From positions 372,001 to 436,000 of the forward strand of contig NZ_JAAAMK010000003.1 in the NCBI RefSeq assembly GCF_024105665.1: 64,000 bases of DNA, read 5' to 3'. A program made the position numbers and the translations under genes. This DNA comes from Aliihoeflea aestuarii. Lineage in GTDB: Bacteria > Pseudomonadota > Alphaproteobacteria > Rhizobiales > Rhizobiaceae. Shown here piece after piece: positions 7,737 to 16,523 of this stretch; the first letter of the stretch is position 1; the number at the start of each line of letters is the position of its first letter. The notes under the pieces were generated by a model, which did no database searches, was not told the origin of the DNA, and saw only the letters and a program-made list of their open reading frames with translations.

Positions 7737-8351
7737 CTACCACATAGCCTTCGCGTAGGCGTCGGCAAGACGTCGATCCACAGCGTCCGCCGTCTCCTCC
7801 ATGGCGAGCTGGTCGCGCAGGATCTGTCCCAGCGTCGGGAGACTATCGCGGGCGGGCCATGTCTGGGGCGCCCACAATTGCGAACGCATGAACGCCTTGG
7901 CGCAGTGCATGTAGACGGCGCGGATGTCCACGACCAAAACGCTGACAGGCAGTTTGCCGTCGACCGCGAGTCGTTCGCGCAATGCGGCATCGACCGTGAT
8001 GCGGCCAATACCGTTGATCCGGAGCGTCTCGTTCATGCCCGGGATGAGGAAGAGCAGCCCGACCGCCGGGTTGACGATCAAATTTTCCCAGGTGTCGAGC
8101 CGGTTATTGCCGGGGCGGTCGGGGATGGCGATCCTTGTGTCGTCGAGCACGGCCACGAAGCCTGGCCGGTCGCCTTTCGGGGTGACATCGGCATTGCCGT
8201 TCCGGTCCGAGGAGCCGATCAGGACGAAAGGCGATCGCTCGAGAAAACCCCTGGCGTGCCCGTCGAGCGCCAGCAGTTCCTTGCGCAGCGCCGTTTCACT
8301 CGCCTGCCTGTAGTGACGGCGCAAATCCTCGCCGGTCGTAATGAACTCCAT
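7737..8351 (-). CDS. Pyridoxamine 5'-phosphate oxidase-family (FMN-binding split barrel) protein
   Basis: Encodes 204 residues. SPFVLIGSSDRNGNADVTPKGD, followed by GFVAVLDDTRIAIPDRPGNNR and VGLLFLIPGMNETLRINGIG, matches the flavin-binding split-barrel proteins annotated as PPOX or MSMEG_1061-like; the split is described here in pieces. Such proteins bind FMN or F420 and reduce varied substrates, so the reaction cannot be named. The ATG at 8351 begins MEFITTGEDL and has an AGGCAC-rich upstream region as a modest ribosome-binding site. It stands 20 bp after yciB and 58 bp before sqdB in the same direction, so some read-through between them is possible. Confidence 0.75.
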   Translation of the reverse strand: MEFITTGEDLRRHYRQASETALRKELLALDGHARGFLERSPFVLIGSSDRNGNADVTPKGDRPGFVAVLDDTRIAIPDRPGNNRLDTWENLIVNPAVGLLFLIPGMNETLRINGIGRITVDAALRERLAVDGKLPVSVLVVDIRAVYMHCAKAFMRSQLWAPQTWPARDSLPTLGQILRDQLAMEETADAVDRRLADAYAKAMW

Positions 8352-8371
8352 CGATGTGCCTCCGGTCTGTT

Positions 8372-9031
8372 CTATTCGGCGGGCTGCTTCTTTTCCGGCT
8401 CTTCCAGCGAGTGGCGCATGATGAGCGGCATCTGGGCGAGCGTGAAGGCGATGGTGATCGGCATCGTGCCCCAGACCTTGAACGCGACCCAGAAATCGGT
8501 CGAGAACATGCGCCAGACGACTTCGTTGAGGATGGCGAGGAAGATGAAGAACAGGCCCCAGCGCAGCGTCAGCTTGCGCCAGCCTTCCGCGTCGAGCTTG
8601 AAGGCTGCTTCGAACACGTAGCCCAGCAGAGACTTGCCGAAGAAGAGGCCGCCCAGAAGCACGGCTGCGAAAAGGCCGTTGACGATGGTCGGCTTCATCT
8701 TGATGAAGATTTCGTCCTGCAGATAGAGCGTCAGCGCGCCGAAGACGAGGACGACGACGCCCGAGACGAGCGGCATCATCGGCAGCGTGCGCAAGAGCGC
8801 CCAAGAGACGGACAGTGAGATCGCGGTGGCGATCATGAACAGGAAGGTGGCGAGGAAAATCGGGTCGCCGACCGGTTCGAGGATCGGGAAGGTTCTGACA
8901 ATCCAGTCGCCTCTCATATTGGCGAAGAAGAACACCATCAGCGGCCCAAGCTCGAGCGCGAGCTTCAGGAGCGGGTTGATCTCCTGCTTCTTCGGGTCGT
9001 TGGGAGCGGGCTCGACGATGGGTTGGGTCAT
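8372..9031 (-). CDS. yciB: Inner membrane-spanning protein YciB / septation protein A (IspZ)
   Basis: Encodes 219 residues with five or six hydrophobic segments and the family signature features [18 protein letters not shown], then [11 protein letters not shown] and a WRKLTLRW stretch. YciB is an inner-membrane protein connected with cell division and envelope integrity in enterobacteria (IspZ in Shigella) and its exact activity is unsettled. The N-terminus has a hydrophilic extension of about 20 residues ([11 protein letters not shown]). The gene lies downstream of ftsY in the same direction, an arrangement common in Rhizobiales, but separated from it by a large palindromic element. Confidence 0.9.
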   Translation of the reverse strand: MTQPIVEPAPNDPKKQEINPLLKLALELGPLMVFFFANMRGDWIVRTFPILEPVGDPIFLATFLFMIATAISLSVSWALLRTLPMMPLVSGVVVLVFGALTLYLQDEIFIKMKPTIVNGLFAAVLLGGLFFGKSLLGYVFEAAFKLDAEGWRKLTLRWGLFFIFLAILNEVVWRMFSTDFWVAFKVWGTMPITIAFTLAQMPLIMRHSLEEPEKKQPAE

Positions 9032-9082
9032 GGTTGGTACTTTCGCGCAGAGGATGACATTTGCAAGGCTTGCGTTTCTTCA

Positions 9083-9202
9083 CGCCCCCCTCTGTCCTGC
9101 CGGACATCTCCCCCACGGGTGGGGAGATTGCCTAATCTCAACCTTTGTCGCGCGTGATCTCCCCCCTTGAGGGGGAGATGTCCGGCAGGACAGAGGGGGG
9201 CG
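9083..9202. repeat. Large intergenic inverted repeat with 32-bp arms
   Basis: The arm 9083-9114 begins CGCCCCCCTCTGTCCTGCCG and is the exact reverse complement of 9171-9202. Two smaller hairpins sit inside: CTCCCCAC-type pairing around 9109-9126 and ATCTCCCCCC/GGGGGAGAT around 9157-9179. The element fills the ftsY-yciB gap. Long mosaic palindromes of this sort are widespread between genes in rhizobial genomes. On RNA it would fold into a strong cruciform that could end or stabilise transcripts. Confidence 0.9.
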
Positions 9203-9241
9203 CGACAAAACGCTAGCATGTCCAACCTGGGACCCATCATT

Positions 9242-10789
9242 CTAGTTTACGCCCGCAATCGCACGGGCGAAGTCGCGGGCTTCGAAGGGTTCGAGATCGT
9301 CGACGCCTTCGCCGACGCCGATGAAATAGACCGGCAGGCGATATTTGGCGGCGATTGCGACCAAAATACCGCCGCGCGCTGTGCCGTCGAGCTTGGTCAT
9401 GACGAGGCCGTTGACGCCCGCCACGTTGCGGAAGATCTCGACCTGATTCATCGCGTTCTGGCCGGTCGTCGCATCAACCGTCTGTAGCACCGTGTGCGGT
9501 GCATCGGGGTCGTGGCGGTTGAGGATGCGCACGACTTTTTCGAGTTCGGCCATCAGCTCGGTCTTGTTCTGGAGCCGGCCGGCCGTGTCGATGATGAGCA
9601 CGTCCGAGCCGTTTTCCCTGGCCTTTTCGTAGGCGTCCCAGGCAAGGCCCGCTGCGTCGGCGCCGAGTTTGGAGGACACCACCTCGGAGCCTGTACGATC
9701 GCCCCAGATTTTGAGCTGTTCGATGGCGGCGGCGCGGAACGTGTCGCCCGCGCCGAGTGTCACTTTCAGCCCGCCCGCCGTCAGCTTGGCGGCCAGCTTG
9801 CCGATTGTCGTCGTCTTGCCGGTGCCGTTGACGCCGACGACGAGGATGACGTGCGGCTTCACCGACAAATCGAGTTCGAGCGGTGCGGCGACAGGGCCGA
9901 GAACCTTTTCGATCTCGCTCGCCATCACTGTGCGGACCTCCGCATCCGACACGTCGCGGCCGAACCGGCCTTCCGACAGCGTGTCGGTGATGCGGATCGC
10001 GGTTTCCATGCCGAGATCGGCGCGCAAAAGAACGTCCTCGAGATCCTGCAACGTGTCGTCGTCGAGGCGGCGCTTGGTGAAGACGCCGGAAATGCCGGTC
10101 GACAATTCGCGCGAGGAACGCGACAGGCCGTCGCGCAGGCGGTCGAACCATTGCCGCTGGACGATTGGCGCGGCGATTTCCACAACCGGGCCGCGCTCGA
10201 CCTTGTCCGTGACGCGCACGCGGCTGCCTTCGTCCGCGACGGTTTCGATCTCGCGCTTGAGGAAATCCGGGACGATCGGCGCTTCGGCTTGTGGCGGCAC
10301 GCGCGCAGGCTCGGCGGGAGAAGCGGGCGGAACTTCGACCGGTGCGGGGGCCGGCACCTCCTGCGGCGCTTCGGGAATTTCCCCCGGTGCCGGCGGGACC
10401 TCCTGAGGGGAGGGCGGCGGCGCTTCGGGAATGGGTGTCGGCTCAACCGGAATCTCAGCCGGTGGCGTTTCCGGTTCCGGCTGCGCGGGCACTTCGACAG
10501 GCGGCGCGGCGGGTTGCGGCTCGGCCGGCCGCGTCACCGGTTCGGGTTCGGGCAGTTCCGGCTTCGGCTCAGGCGAATGCGACGGCGTCTCGATCGGCAC
10601 TTCGGGCACAGGATCGGGGCGCGGTGCCTCGCTGGAAGAATCGACAGGTTCGGGCGTCTGGCGCAGGAATTCGGGCAATGCGGGCGCGTCGACAGCGGCC
10701 TCGGTCGCCTGCGTCGAGGCGATGTGTTCTTCCTTCGTCTCATCGTCCTTGCGGCCGAAGGAAAAGATCTTCTTGAAGAAACCCGCCAT
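9242..10789 (-). CDS. ftsY: Signal recognition particle receptor FtsY
   Basis: Encodes 515 residues. The C-terminal half is the NG domain of SRP GTPases: the P-loop GVNGTGKTTTIGKLA, the DTFRAAAIEQLK motif, DTAGRLQNK and the base-recognition TKLDG, followed by ARGG. The first 180 or so residues are an acidic, proline- and glutamate-rich A domain with repeated PE, EVP and EPxP blocks, as often found in alphaproteobacterial FtsY. FtsY docks SRP-ribosome complexes at the inner membrane for co-translational insertion. The ATG at 10789 is used; an in-frame TTG lies one codon upstream. It starts 9 bp after mtaB, so they form one operon. Confidence 0.97.
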   Translation of the reverse strand: MAGFFKKIFSFGRKDDETKEEHIASTQATEAAVDAPALPEFLRQTPEPVDSSSEAPRPDPVPEVPIETPSHSPEPKPELPEPEPVTRPAEPQPAAPPVEVPAQPEPETPPAEIPVEPTPIPEAPPPSPQEVPPAPGEIPEAPQEVPAPAPVEVPPASPAEPARVPPQAEAPIVPDFLKREIETVADEGSRVRVTDKVERGPVVEIAAPIVQRQWFDRLRDGLSRSSRELSTGISGVFTKRRLDDDTLQDLEDVLLRADLGMETAIRITDTLSEGRFGRDVSDAEVRTVMASEIEKVLGPVAAPLELDLSVKPHVILVVGVNGTGKTTTIGKLAAKLTAGGLKVTLGAGDTFRAAAIEQLKIWGDRTGSEVVSSKLGADAAGLAWDAYEKARENGSDVLIIDTAGRLQNKTELMAELEKVVRILNRHDPDAPHTVLQTVDATTGQNAMNQVEIFRNVAGVNGLVMTKLDGTARGGILVAIAAKYRLPVYFIGVGEGVDDLEPFEARDFARAIAGVN

Positions 10790-10798
10790 CAATACTCC

Positions 10799-12088
10799 TC
10801 AGGCCGCCTGTCGCGCAGGCGTCGATGTCGTCAGCTTTTCGCCGTCATGGCCGCAAACGCGTCGCGTCACGATTTCGCCCGGCGCGCCTTCATCGCATGC
10901 GGCCATGGTGAAACCTTCCGTGCGACCGACACCGTCGCGCTCGATCAGGATGTTCTGCGTCGTGCCGACGAGCTGGCCAAGATGGGCGCGATAGGCTGAA
11001 TCGCCGACAGCGCGCAGACGTGCAGCGCGTTCCTTGACGATTTCGCGGCGAACCTGCGGCATGCGCGCGGCGGGCGTTCCCTCGCGCGGCGAAAACGGGA
11101 AGACGTGCAGATGCGTGAGCCCGCACTCTTCAACGATCTTCAGCGAATTCTCGAACATCGCTTCCGTCTCGGTCGGGAAGCCTGCAATGATGTCCGCGCC
11201 GAACACGATGTCGGGGCGCATCGCGCGCACGTCCTGGCAAAAGCGGATCGAATCGTCACGCAGATGCCGCCGCTTCATGCGCTTCAGGATCATGTCGTCG
11301 CCGGCCTGCAACGAGAGGTGCAGATGCGGCATCAGCCGCGCCTCGGTCGCGATGGCTTCCATCAGATCCGGGTCGGCCTCGATGGAATCGATGGAGGACA
11401 GGCGCAGGCGGGCAAGGTCCGGCACCTGCCGCAGGATCGTGCGGACGAGCCTTCCAAGACGTGGCGCGCCGGGAAGGTCCGCGCCGTAGCTCGTCATATC
11501 GACGCCCGTGAGCACGACTTCCCTGTAGCCGTTGCCGACGAGACGCTTCACCTGATTGACCACCGCGCCCATCGGCACGGAACGTGAATTGCCGCGTCCA
11601 TAGGGGATGATGCAGAAGGTACAGCGATGGTCGCAGCCGTTTTGCACCTGCACGAAGGCGCGCGCGCGGCCTTCGATGGCGTCGACCATGTGACCGGCGG
11701 TCTCCGTTACCGACATGATGTCGTTGACGCGCGCCTTTTCGAACTGGTTGACGCCGAAATCGGGCAGAGCGCGGTAGTTGTGGCTTTTAAGCTTTTCCTC
11801 GTTGCCGAGAACGAGATCGACTTCGCCCATATCGGTGAAGGTGCCGGGTTCGGTCTGCGCGGCGCACCCCGTCACGATGATGCGCGCATCCGGGTTCTCG
11901 CGGCGCGCCTTGCGGATCGCCTGCCGCGCCTGTCGCACCGCTTCCGACGTCACCGCACAGGTGTTGAAGACGATCGCGCCGCCTTCAAGTTCGCCGAGAC
12001 CAGCCGCGTTCGCCTCGCGCCGCATCACCTCGGATTCGTAGGTGTTCATGCGGCACCCGAAGGTGACGATGTCGAGTTTTTTCGTCAT
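10799..12088 (-). CDS. mtaB: tRNA t6A37 methylthiotransferase MtaB
   Basis: Encodes 429 residues of the MiaB/RimO/MtaB radical-SAM family. The N-terminal UPF0004 domain contributes three cysteines (TFGCRMNTYES, NTCAV, TGCAAQ) to one iron-sulfur cluster, and the radical-SAM cluster is bound by CDHRCTFC (CxxxCxxC). GRGNSRSVP and the later HVFPFSPREGTPA segment agree with MtaB rather than MiaB. The enzyme adds a methylthio group to t6A37 of tRNAs decoding ANN codons, forming ms2t6A. It lies between dapF and ftsY in the same direction, the conserved order in Rhizobiales. Confidence 0.93.
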   Translation of the reverse strand: MTKKLDIVTFGCRMNTYESEVMRREANAAGLGELEGGAIVFNTCAVTSEAVRQARQAIRKARRENPDARIIVTGCAAQTEPGTFTDMGEVDLVLGNEEKLKSHNYRALPDFGVNQFEKARVNDIMSVTETAGHMVDAIEGRARAFVQVQNGCDHRCTFCIIPYGRGNSRSVPMGAVVNQVKRLVGNGYREVVLTGVDMTSYGADLPGAPRLGRLVRTILRQVPDLARLRLSSIDSIEADPDLMEAIATEARLMPHLHLSLQAGDDMILKRMKRRHLRDDSIRFCQDVRAMRPDIVFGADIIAGFPTETEAMFENSLKIVEECGLTHLHVFPFSPREGTPAARMPQVRREIVKERAARLRAVGDSAYRAHLGQLVGTTQNILIERDGVGRTEGFTMAACDEGAPGEIVTRRVCGHDGEKLTTSTPARQAA

Positions 12089-12103
12089 GCCTCACCCATG
12101 GTC

Positions 12104-12223
12104 GTCATCCTCGGGCTTGTCCCGAGGATCTTCCCACGATGGGAAATTGGGCGAGGCCTTCCAGTTTCGTCAGAAGCCATCCGTTCATCGGCAGCAGATC
12201 CTCGGGACAAGCCCGAGGATGAC
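12104..12223. repeat. Intergenic palindrome with exact 27-bp arms (rhizobial type)
   Basis: The arm 12104-12130 starts GTCATCCTCGGGCTTGTCCC and is repeated exactly as reverse complement at 12197-12223. The arm itself contains the partial palindrome CCTCGGGCTTGTCCCGAGG. The same core theme (TCATCCTCGG/CCGAGGATGA) recurs at 62098-62202. It fills the 163-bp gap between dapF and mtaB. Such elements are common intergenic repeats in rhizobia and close relatives; a local role in mRNA stability is possible. Confidence 0.9.
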
Positions 12224-12251
12224 GGAGAGGTTTCGAGAAGGAACCGGCGCA

Positions 12252-13133
12252 TCACGCCGCACCCTTTTCGTCCCGGCTCCACGCGCCGGTGGCCGGATCG
12301 AACGCGCCGGAAAATTCCCATTCCGCCGGGCCGGTCATCATGACGTGGTCGTCGTTGCGCCATTCGATCATCAGCGGGCCGCCGGGAACGGTGACGGTGA
12401 CGGTGCGATCCGTGCGCCGCGTTCGCACTGCCGAAACGGCGGCGGCGCAGGCTGCGGTGCCGCAGGCGCGGGTCAGCCCCGCGCCGCGCTCCCAAGTGCG
12501 CAGCGTGATGGCATCGCGCGCGGTCACGTTCGCGATGGAGATGTTGGCGCGTTCGGGAAAGACCGGGTGGTTTTCGAGCAGCGGACCGAAGCGTTCGAGG
12601 TCGTAGGACCAGACATTCTCGTCGACCCAGAAGATCGCATGCGGATTGCCCATCGAGGCGACCGAGGGCGAGTGCAGGATCGGCGCATCGATCGGGCCGA
12701 TCTGCAATTCGATCATGCGCGTGTCGCGAAATTCTTCGGCGAGCGGGATGTCCTGCCAGCCGAATTTGGGCGTTCCCATGTCGACGGAGATCAGCCCGTT
12801 TTCATGTTCATTCGCGGTCAGGATGCCTGCGATGGTTTCGAAGGTGAAGGCGGCGCGTCCCGTCTCGGCGGCGAGCGCGGAGACGACGCAGCGCATGCCG
12901 TTGCCGCAGGCTTGCGCCATCGAGCCGTCCGAGTTCAGGATCGCGACATAATTGTCGGTGCCGGGTGTCTTCGCATCGTAGATCGCCATGATCTGGTCGA
13001 AGCGCGTGGCGGGATCGGCGTTGAGGGCGATAGCGGCAGCAGGCGCCACCTTGTCCGCACGCCCGCGCATGTCGGCGACCAGAATCTGGTTGCCGAGCCC
13101 GTTCATCTTCGCGAAAGGCGCCGTCATGCTCAT
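12252..13133 (-). CDS. dapF: Diaminopimelate epimerase
   Basis: Encodes 293 residues. DapF converts LL- to meso-diaminopimelate for lysine and peptidoglycan synthesis, using two cysteines. Both active-site motifs are present: ACGNGMRC near residue 75 and TRACGTAAC near residue 220. [12 protein letters not shown] at the N-terminus is also typical. Two in-frame ATG codons, at 13133 and 13127, could serve as start. The gene heads the dapF-mtaB-ftsY series on the minus strand, separated from mtaB by the palindromic element. Confidence 0.96.
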   Translation of the reverse strand: MSMTAPFAKMNGLGNQILVADMRGRADKVAPAAAIALNADPATRFDQIMAIYDAKTPGTDNYVAILNSDGSMAQACGNGMRCVVSALAAETGRAAFTFETIAGILTANEHENGLISVDMGTPKFGWQDIPLAEEFRDTRMIELQIGPIDAPILHSPSVASMGNPHAIFWVDENVWSYDLERFGPLLENHPVFPERANISIANVTARDAITLRTWERGAGLTRACGTAACAAAVSAVRTRRTDRTVTVTVPGGPLMIEWRNDDHVMMTGPAEWEFSGAFDPATGAWSRDEKGAA

Positions 13134-13182
13134 GGACCGCTATATGGCGGAAACGGCTCGCGATTACCAGTGATTGCGAGGT

Positions 13183-13356
13183 TCAGAGCTGGACCTGATC
13201 CGCCCAGCCGAACATCAAGAGCATGATCACGAACAGGATGATCGCCAGCCCCGCGATGGCGAATGCGATGCGGCTTGCCACGCGCGAGACGCTGCGCATG
13301 CCGACCGCACCCGCGACCACCGCGATGACGACGAAGAAAATGAACCAGCCGAACAT
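13183..13356 (-). CDS. Small two-helix membrane protein, 57 residues
   Basis: A short reading frame from ATG at 13356 to TGA at 13183 encodes MFGWFIFFVVIAVVAGAVGM, a short basic loop with RSVSRVASR, then IAFAIAGLAIILFVIMLLMF and a WADQVQL tail. The two hydrophobic stretches with a positively charged turn suggest a helical hairpin in the inner membrane. A purine-rich GGGGGCTTTGA lies just upstream as a ribosome-binding site. DUF1328-like small proteins look similar, but the match is not close enough to name. It lies between an MBL-fold hydrolase gene and dapF on the same strand. Confidence 0.7.
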   Translation of the reverse strand: MFGWFIFFVVIAVVAGAVGMRSVSRVASRIAFAIAGLAIILFVIMLLMFGWADQVQL

Positions 13357-13386
13357 TCAAAGCCCCCTTTGAAAGACGCGGCCACC

Positions 13387-14463
13387 TTAAGCGATTCCGG
13401 CTGGAATGTTCCAGACCTCTCCGGGCTGCATGGCGCGAAAACGCTCGCCTGCCACGCCTCGTTCGGCAAGCGATGCGCGGAGAAGGTCGCGCGGTTCCTC
13501 GATCGTCTCGTTGGTCAGTTGGAATGTGCCCCAGTGATGCCCGACCGCGAAATCGGCATTGACGAGTTGCATGCCCTCCACGGCCTCGGCCGGATCCTGA
13601 TGCTGCGCGGCCATGAACCAGCGCGGGTCATACGCGCCGACGGGGAGAATCGCGAGGCGGAAACCGCCATGTTTTGCCGCGGCGTCGCGGTAGTTGATGC
13701 CCTGATGAAAGCCGGTGTCGCCGACATGATAGAACTTGCCGCCCGGCGTCTCGACGGCGAAGGATGCCCAAAGCGCCATGCGCCGGTCGCGCAGGCCGCG
13801 TGCCGACCAGTGATGCGCCGGTTCCAGATGTACGGTGATGTCGCGAAAGCGCACCGCCTCGCCCCAGTCATGGGCGGCGACGCGCATGGTGGGCACGTCG
13901 TGATGCACGATTTTGTCGTTACCGAGCGGCGTAACGACCAGCGGATTGTGAGCTGAGCGCAGGCGGTGGAGGCTCGTCACGTCGAGATGGTCGTAATGAT
14001 TGTGCGACAGAAGCACGAGGTCGATCTGCGGCAGGTCCTCGAAGGCGATGCCCGGAGGATTGACGCGGCTCGGGCCGACGAAGCCGAAGGGCGAGGCGCG
14101 GTCGGAAAAGACCGGATCGGTGAGGATGTTCGTGCCGGCGACCTGAATCAGCATGGTCGCGTGGCCGATCATCGTCACGCGCAGCGCATCGCCTGAAACC
14201 GACGCATCCGGCACATTGCCGGCGAACGGACTTGGAAAGCTCGAAGGCCATGAGGCGCGGCTTTCACCGAACTGCCAGCGCAGGAGGTCGGAAAAACCGC
14301 GCGGCTCCTCACCGCCGGGATTGAAGAAGGTCGTACCGTCGAAATGGTCGCTGACGGGACCGTTGTAATAGGGATTGCCCGCTTTGGCCTTCGTCGCACC
14401 CAGTCCGGCCGCCGTCGCCAGTCCGCCAAATCCCAGCCATTTCAGCATGCGCCGCCTGTTCAA
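13387..14463 (-). CDS. Metallo-beta-lactamase-fold hydrolase, NAPE-PLD/UlaG-like, exported
   Basis: Encodes 358 residues. The metal-binding signature is LLSHNHYDHLD, with further ligands in EPAHHWSARG, YHVGDTGFH and VGHHWGTFQL, which together match the NAPE-PLD-like branch of the MBL fold. The N-terminus MNRRRMLKWLGFGG followed by an Ala/Gly-rich stretch looks like a lipid-anchor or Tat-type signal, though the twin-arginine motif is not canonical. Substrate is unknown; relatives hydrolyse phosphodiesters or lactones. It ends 30 bp before the 57-residue membrane protein on the same strand and is divergent from phnD. Confidence 0.8.
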   Translation of the reverse strand: MNRRRMLKWLGFGGLATAAGLGATKAKAGNPYYNGPVSDHFDGTTFFNPGGEEPRGFSDLLRWQFGESRASWPSSFPSPFAGNVPDASVSGDALRVTMIGHATMLIQVAGTNILTDPVFSDRASPFGFVGPSRVNPPGIAFEDLPQIDLVLLSHNHYDHLDVTSLHRLRSAHNPLVVTPLGNDKIVHHDVPTMRVAAHDWGEAVRFRDITVHLEPAHHWSARGLRDRRMALWASFAVETPGGKFYHVGDTGFHQGINYRDAAAKHGGFRLAILPVGAYDPRWFMAAQHQDPAEAVEGMQLVNADFAVGHHWGTFQLTNETIEEPRDLLRASLAERGVAGERFRAMQPGEVWNIPAGIA

Positions 14464-14570
14464 TTCCCGCTCCAGAAATCGATCGCCTGAAAGGCCCGTC
14501 GTAGCCTGATGCGCCCGCCGGTCAAGCCGACATCTTCGTGATGCCCATTGAGGCGTGCCTTTTCACCTCT

Positions 14571-14599
14571 CTGTCATGAAACCGTTATACGCCCGTCAT
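14571..14599 (+). promoter_or_regulatory. PHO box, three PhoB half-sites in 11-bp register
   Basis: Three seven-base units occur exactly 11 bp apart: CTGTCAT at 14571, CCGTTAT at 14582 and CCGTCAT at 14593. The first equals the PHO-box half-site consensus, the others match five and six of seven bases. The site ends 55 bp before the phnD start and is oriented toward it. PhoB binding to repeats of this spacing activates phosphate-starvation genes, so the downstream transporter is probably induced when phosphate is scarce. Confidence 0.75.
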
Positions 14600-14654
14600 G
14601 TCCTGGTGGTCTTGAACTTTATCCGCAACGCTCTTTCCTGACAGGGGGTTTGTC

Positions 14655-15608
14655 ATGACAAGGTTTCTCAAGGTTCTCGCCACGACTGTCGCCATTGCGT
14701 CGATCGCCGGTTCCGCATCCGCATTCGAACTCGACTCGCGCTTCACAGACGCCGACGGCGACATGATCGCCGATATCCCGACCGACGAATCGCAGTGGGT
14801 CGATCCCGACACGCTGATCTTCGCCTACACGCCCGTCGAAGACCCGGCGGTCTATGTCGATGTATGGGCAGGCTTCCTCGAACACCTGTCGGAAGTCACC
14901 GGCAAGGACGTACAGTTCTTCCCCGTCCAGTCGAACGCCGCCCAGCTCGAAGCGATGCGCGCCGGTCGCCTGCATATCGCCGGCGTCAACACGGGCGGCA
15001 ATCCGATCGCCGTCGCCTGCGCCGGCTTCCGTCCCTTCGCGATGATGGCCGCCGCCGACGGCTCGTTCGGCTACGAGATGGAGTTCATCACCCATCCGGG
15101 CTCCGGCATCGAGGCGATCGAGGATTTGAAGGGCCGTACCATCGCCTTCACGTCGGAAACCTCGAATTCGGGCTTCAAGGCGCCGCAGGCGCTGTTGGAG
15201 AGCGAATACAACATGGTCGTTGAGACCGACTTTTCGCCCGCCTTTTCCGGTGCGCACGACAATTCGATCCTCGGCGTCGCCAATCGCGACTACGACGCGG
15301 CCGCTGTCGCCAACTCGGTCATGAACCGCATGTTCGAGCGCGAAGTCGTGTCACAGGACGACATCGTGTCGATCTTCAAGTCCGACACCTTCCCCACGAC
15401 CGGCTACGGCGTCGTCTATAATCTGCATCCCGACCTTCAGGACAAAATCCAGGAAGCCTTCTTCTCCTTCGACTGGGAAGGTTCGGGCCTGCAGGAAGAA
15501 TTCGGTTCGGCCGGCGAAGAGCAGTTCATCCCGATCACCTTCGCCGAGCACTGGTCGGTCATCCGTCAGATCGATCAGGCGATGGGCGTGACCTACACCT
15601 GTAACTAA
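14655..15608 (+). CDS. phnD: Phosphonate ABC transporter, substrate-binding protein
   Basis: Encodes 317 residues. A signal peptide (basic MTRF, hydrophobic core, ASA-FE cleavage site near residue 23) sends it to the periplasm. The mature part has the PhnD/PtxB-type features FAYTPVEDPA, GRLHIAGVNTGGN, IAFTSETSNSGF and SDTFPTTGYGVVYN. It should capture a phosphonate, phosphite or related phosphorus compound and hand it to the PhnCE membrane complex. The start is supported by an AGGGGG ribosome-binding site. A stem-loop follows before phnC, which may raise this gene's expression over the rest of the operon. The exact ligand cannot be told from sequence. Confidence 0.88.
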   Translation: MTRFLKVLATTVAIASIAGSASAFELDSRFTDADGDMIADIPTDESQWVDPDTLIFAYTPVEDPAVYVDVWAGFLEHLSEVTGKDVQFFPVQSNAAQLEAMRAGRLHIAGVNTGGNPIAVACAGFRPFAMMAAADGSFGYEMEFITHPGSGIEAIEDLKGRTIAFTSETSNSGFKAPQALLESEYNMVVETDFSPAFSGAHDNSILGVANRDYDAAAVANSVMNRMFEREVVSQDDIVSIFKSDTFPTTGYGVVYNLHPDLQDKIQEAFFSFDWEGSGLQEEFGSAGEEQFIPITFAEHWSVIRQIDQAMGVTYTCN

Positions 15609-15629
15609 GCGCAGGCGCAGACTTGAACG

Positions 15630-15655
15630 AAGGAGCGCCGGCAGCGGCGCTCCTT
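15630..15655 (+). terminator. Intercistronic stem-loop between phnD and phnC
   Basis: AAGGAGCGCC (15630-15639) pairs perfectly with GGCGCTCCTT (15646-15655) around a six-base loop. The run of T after it is short (TTTC). It probably acts as a partial terminator or as a 3' stabiliser so that the binding protein is made in excess, as in many ABC operons. It lies 31 bp before the phnC start. Confidence 0.65.
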
Positions 15656-15686
15656 TCGCCTATCCATAAAAATAACGAGGGGCCCC

Positions 15687-16523
15687 ATGCTGCGCATCGA
15701 AGCACTCGAGAAACGCTACAAGACCGGCGATCACGCGCTGAAAGGCGTCAGTTTCACGGTCCAGCCGGGTCAGGTCGTCGGATTGATCGGTCCGTCCGGT
15801 GCGGGCAAATCCTCGCTGATCCGCTGCATCAACCGGCTGGTCGAGCCGACCGGCGGCAGGATTTTCCTCGGCGATGTCGATATCAGCGCGGTGTCCCGTT
15901 CGGATTTGCGCAAGGCGCGTCGGCGCATCGGCATGATCTTCCAGGAATATGCGCTGGTCGAGCGGCTGACGGTGATGGAGAACGTGCTGTCGGGCCGCCT
16001 CGGCTACGTGTCGTTCTGGCGCTCGCTTCTGCGCCGCTTCCCGCAGGGAGATGTCGACAAGGCGTTCGCGCTGATCGAACGCGTCGGCCTGTCCGATCAC
16101 GTCGACAAGCGTGCCGACGCGCTGTCGGGCGGCCAGCGCCAGCGCGTCGGGATCGCCCGCGCGCTCGAACAGGACCCTGAACTGCTGCTGATCGATGAGC
16201 CGACCGCCTCGCTCGATCCCAAGACCTCGCGCCAGATCATGCGGCTGATTTGCGAAATCTGCGCCGAGCGCAAACTTCCCGCGATCATCAACATCCACGA
16301 CGTCGCGCTCGCGCAGATGTTCGTCGACCGCATCATCGGCCTCAAGGCCGGCGAAATCGTCTTCGACGGGCACCCAAGCGCGCTCACCAACGACGTTCTC
16401 TCGCGCATCTATGGCGACGAAGACTGGAACGCGCAGCGCAAGGCGCAGGACGAGGACGCGCAGGACGCGGCCGCCGTCGCCGCATTCGAGATCGACCGCG
16501 CGCGGCATCTGGAGCAGGTATGA
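15687..16523 (+). CDS. phnC: Phosphonate ABC transporter, ATP-binding protein
   Basis: Encodes 278 residues with a complete ABC ATPase core: Walker A GPSGAGKS at 35-42, Q-loop [10 protein letters not shown], signature LSGGQRQR, Walker [10 protein letters not shown] and switch NIHDVAL. The [10 protein letters not shown] segment is typical of PhnC. It powers import through the two PhnE permeases. A short Ala/Asp-rich C-terminal tail beyond the core is of unknown use. The start follows GAGGGGCCCC as ribosome-binding site, and its stop overlaps the first phnE start (ATGA). Confidence 0.93.
   Translation: MLRIEALEKRYKTGDHALKGVSFTVQPGQVVGLIGPSGAGKSSLIRCINRLVEPTGGRIFLGDVDISAVSRSDLRKARRRIGMIFQEYALVERLTVMENVLSGRLGYVSFWRSLLRRFPQGDVDKAFALIERVGLSDHVDKRADALSGGQRQRVGIARALEQDPELLLIDEPTASLDPKTSRQIMRLICEICAERKLPAIINIHDVALAQMFVDRIIGLKAGEIVFDGHPSALTNDVLSRIYGDEDWNAQRKAQDEDAQDAAAVAAFEIDRARHLEQV

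Noticed and set aside
9494-10999. 501-codon plus-strand frame opposite ftsY
   Set aside because: Composition artefact of the Pro/Glu-rich ftsY; strongly biased Arg/Gly product without homology.
13130-13360. 76-codon minus-strand frame from 13360
   Set aside because: Arg/His-rich shadow; the frame starting at ATG 13356 gives a convincing two-helix membrane protein instead.
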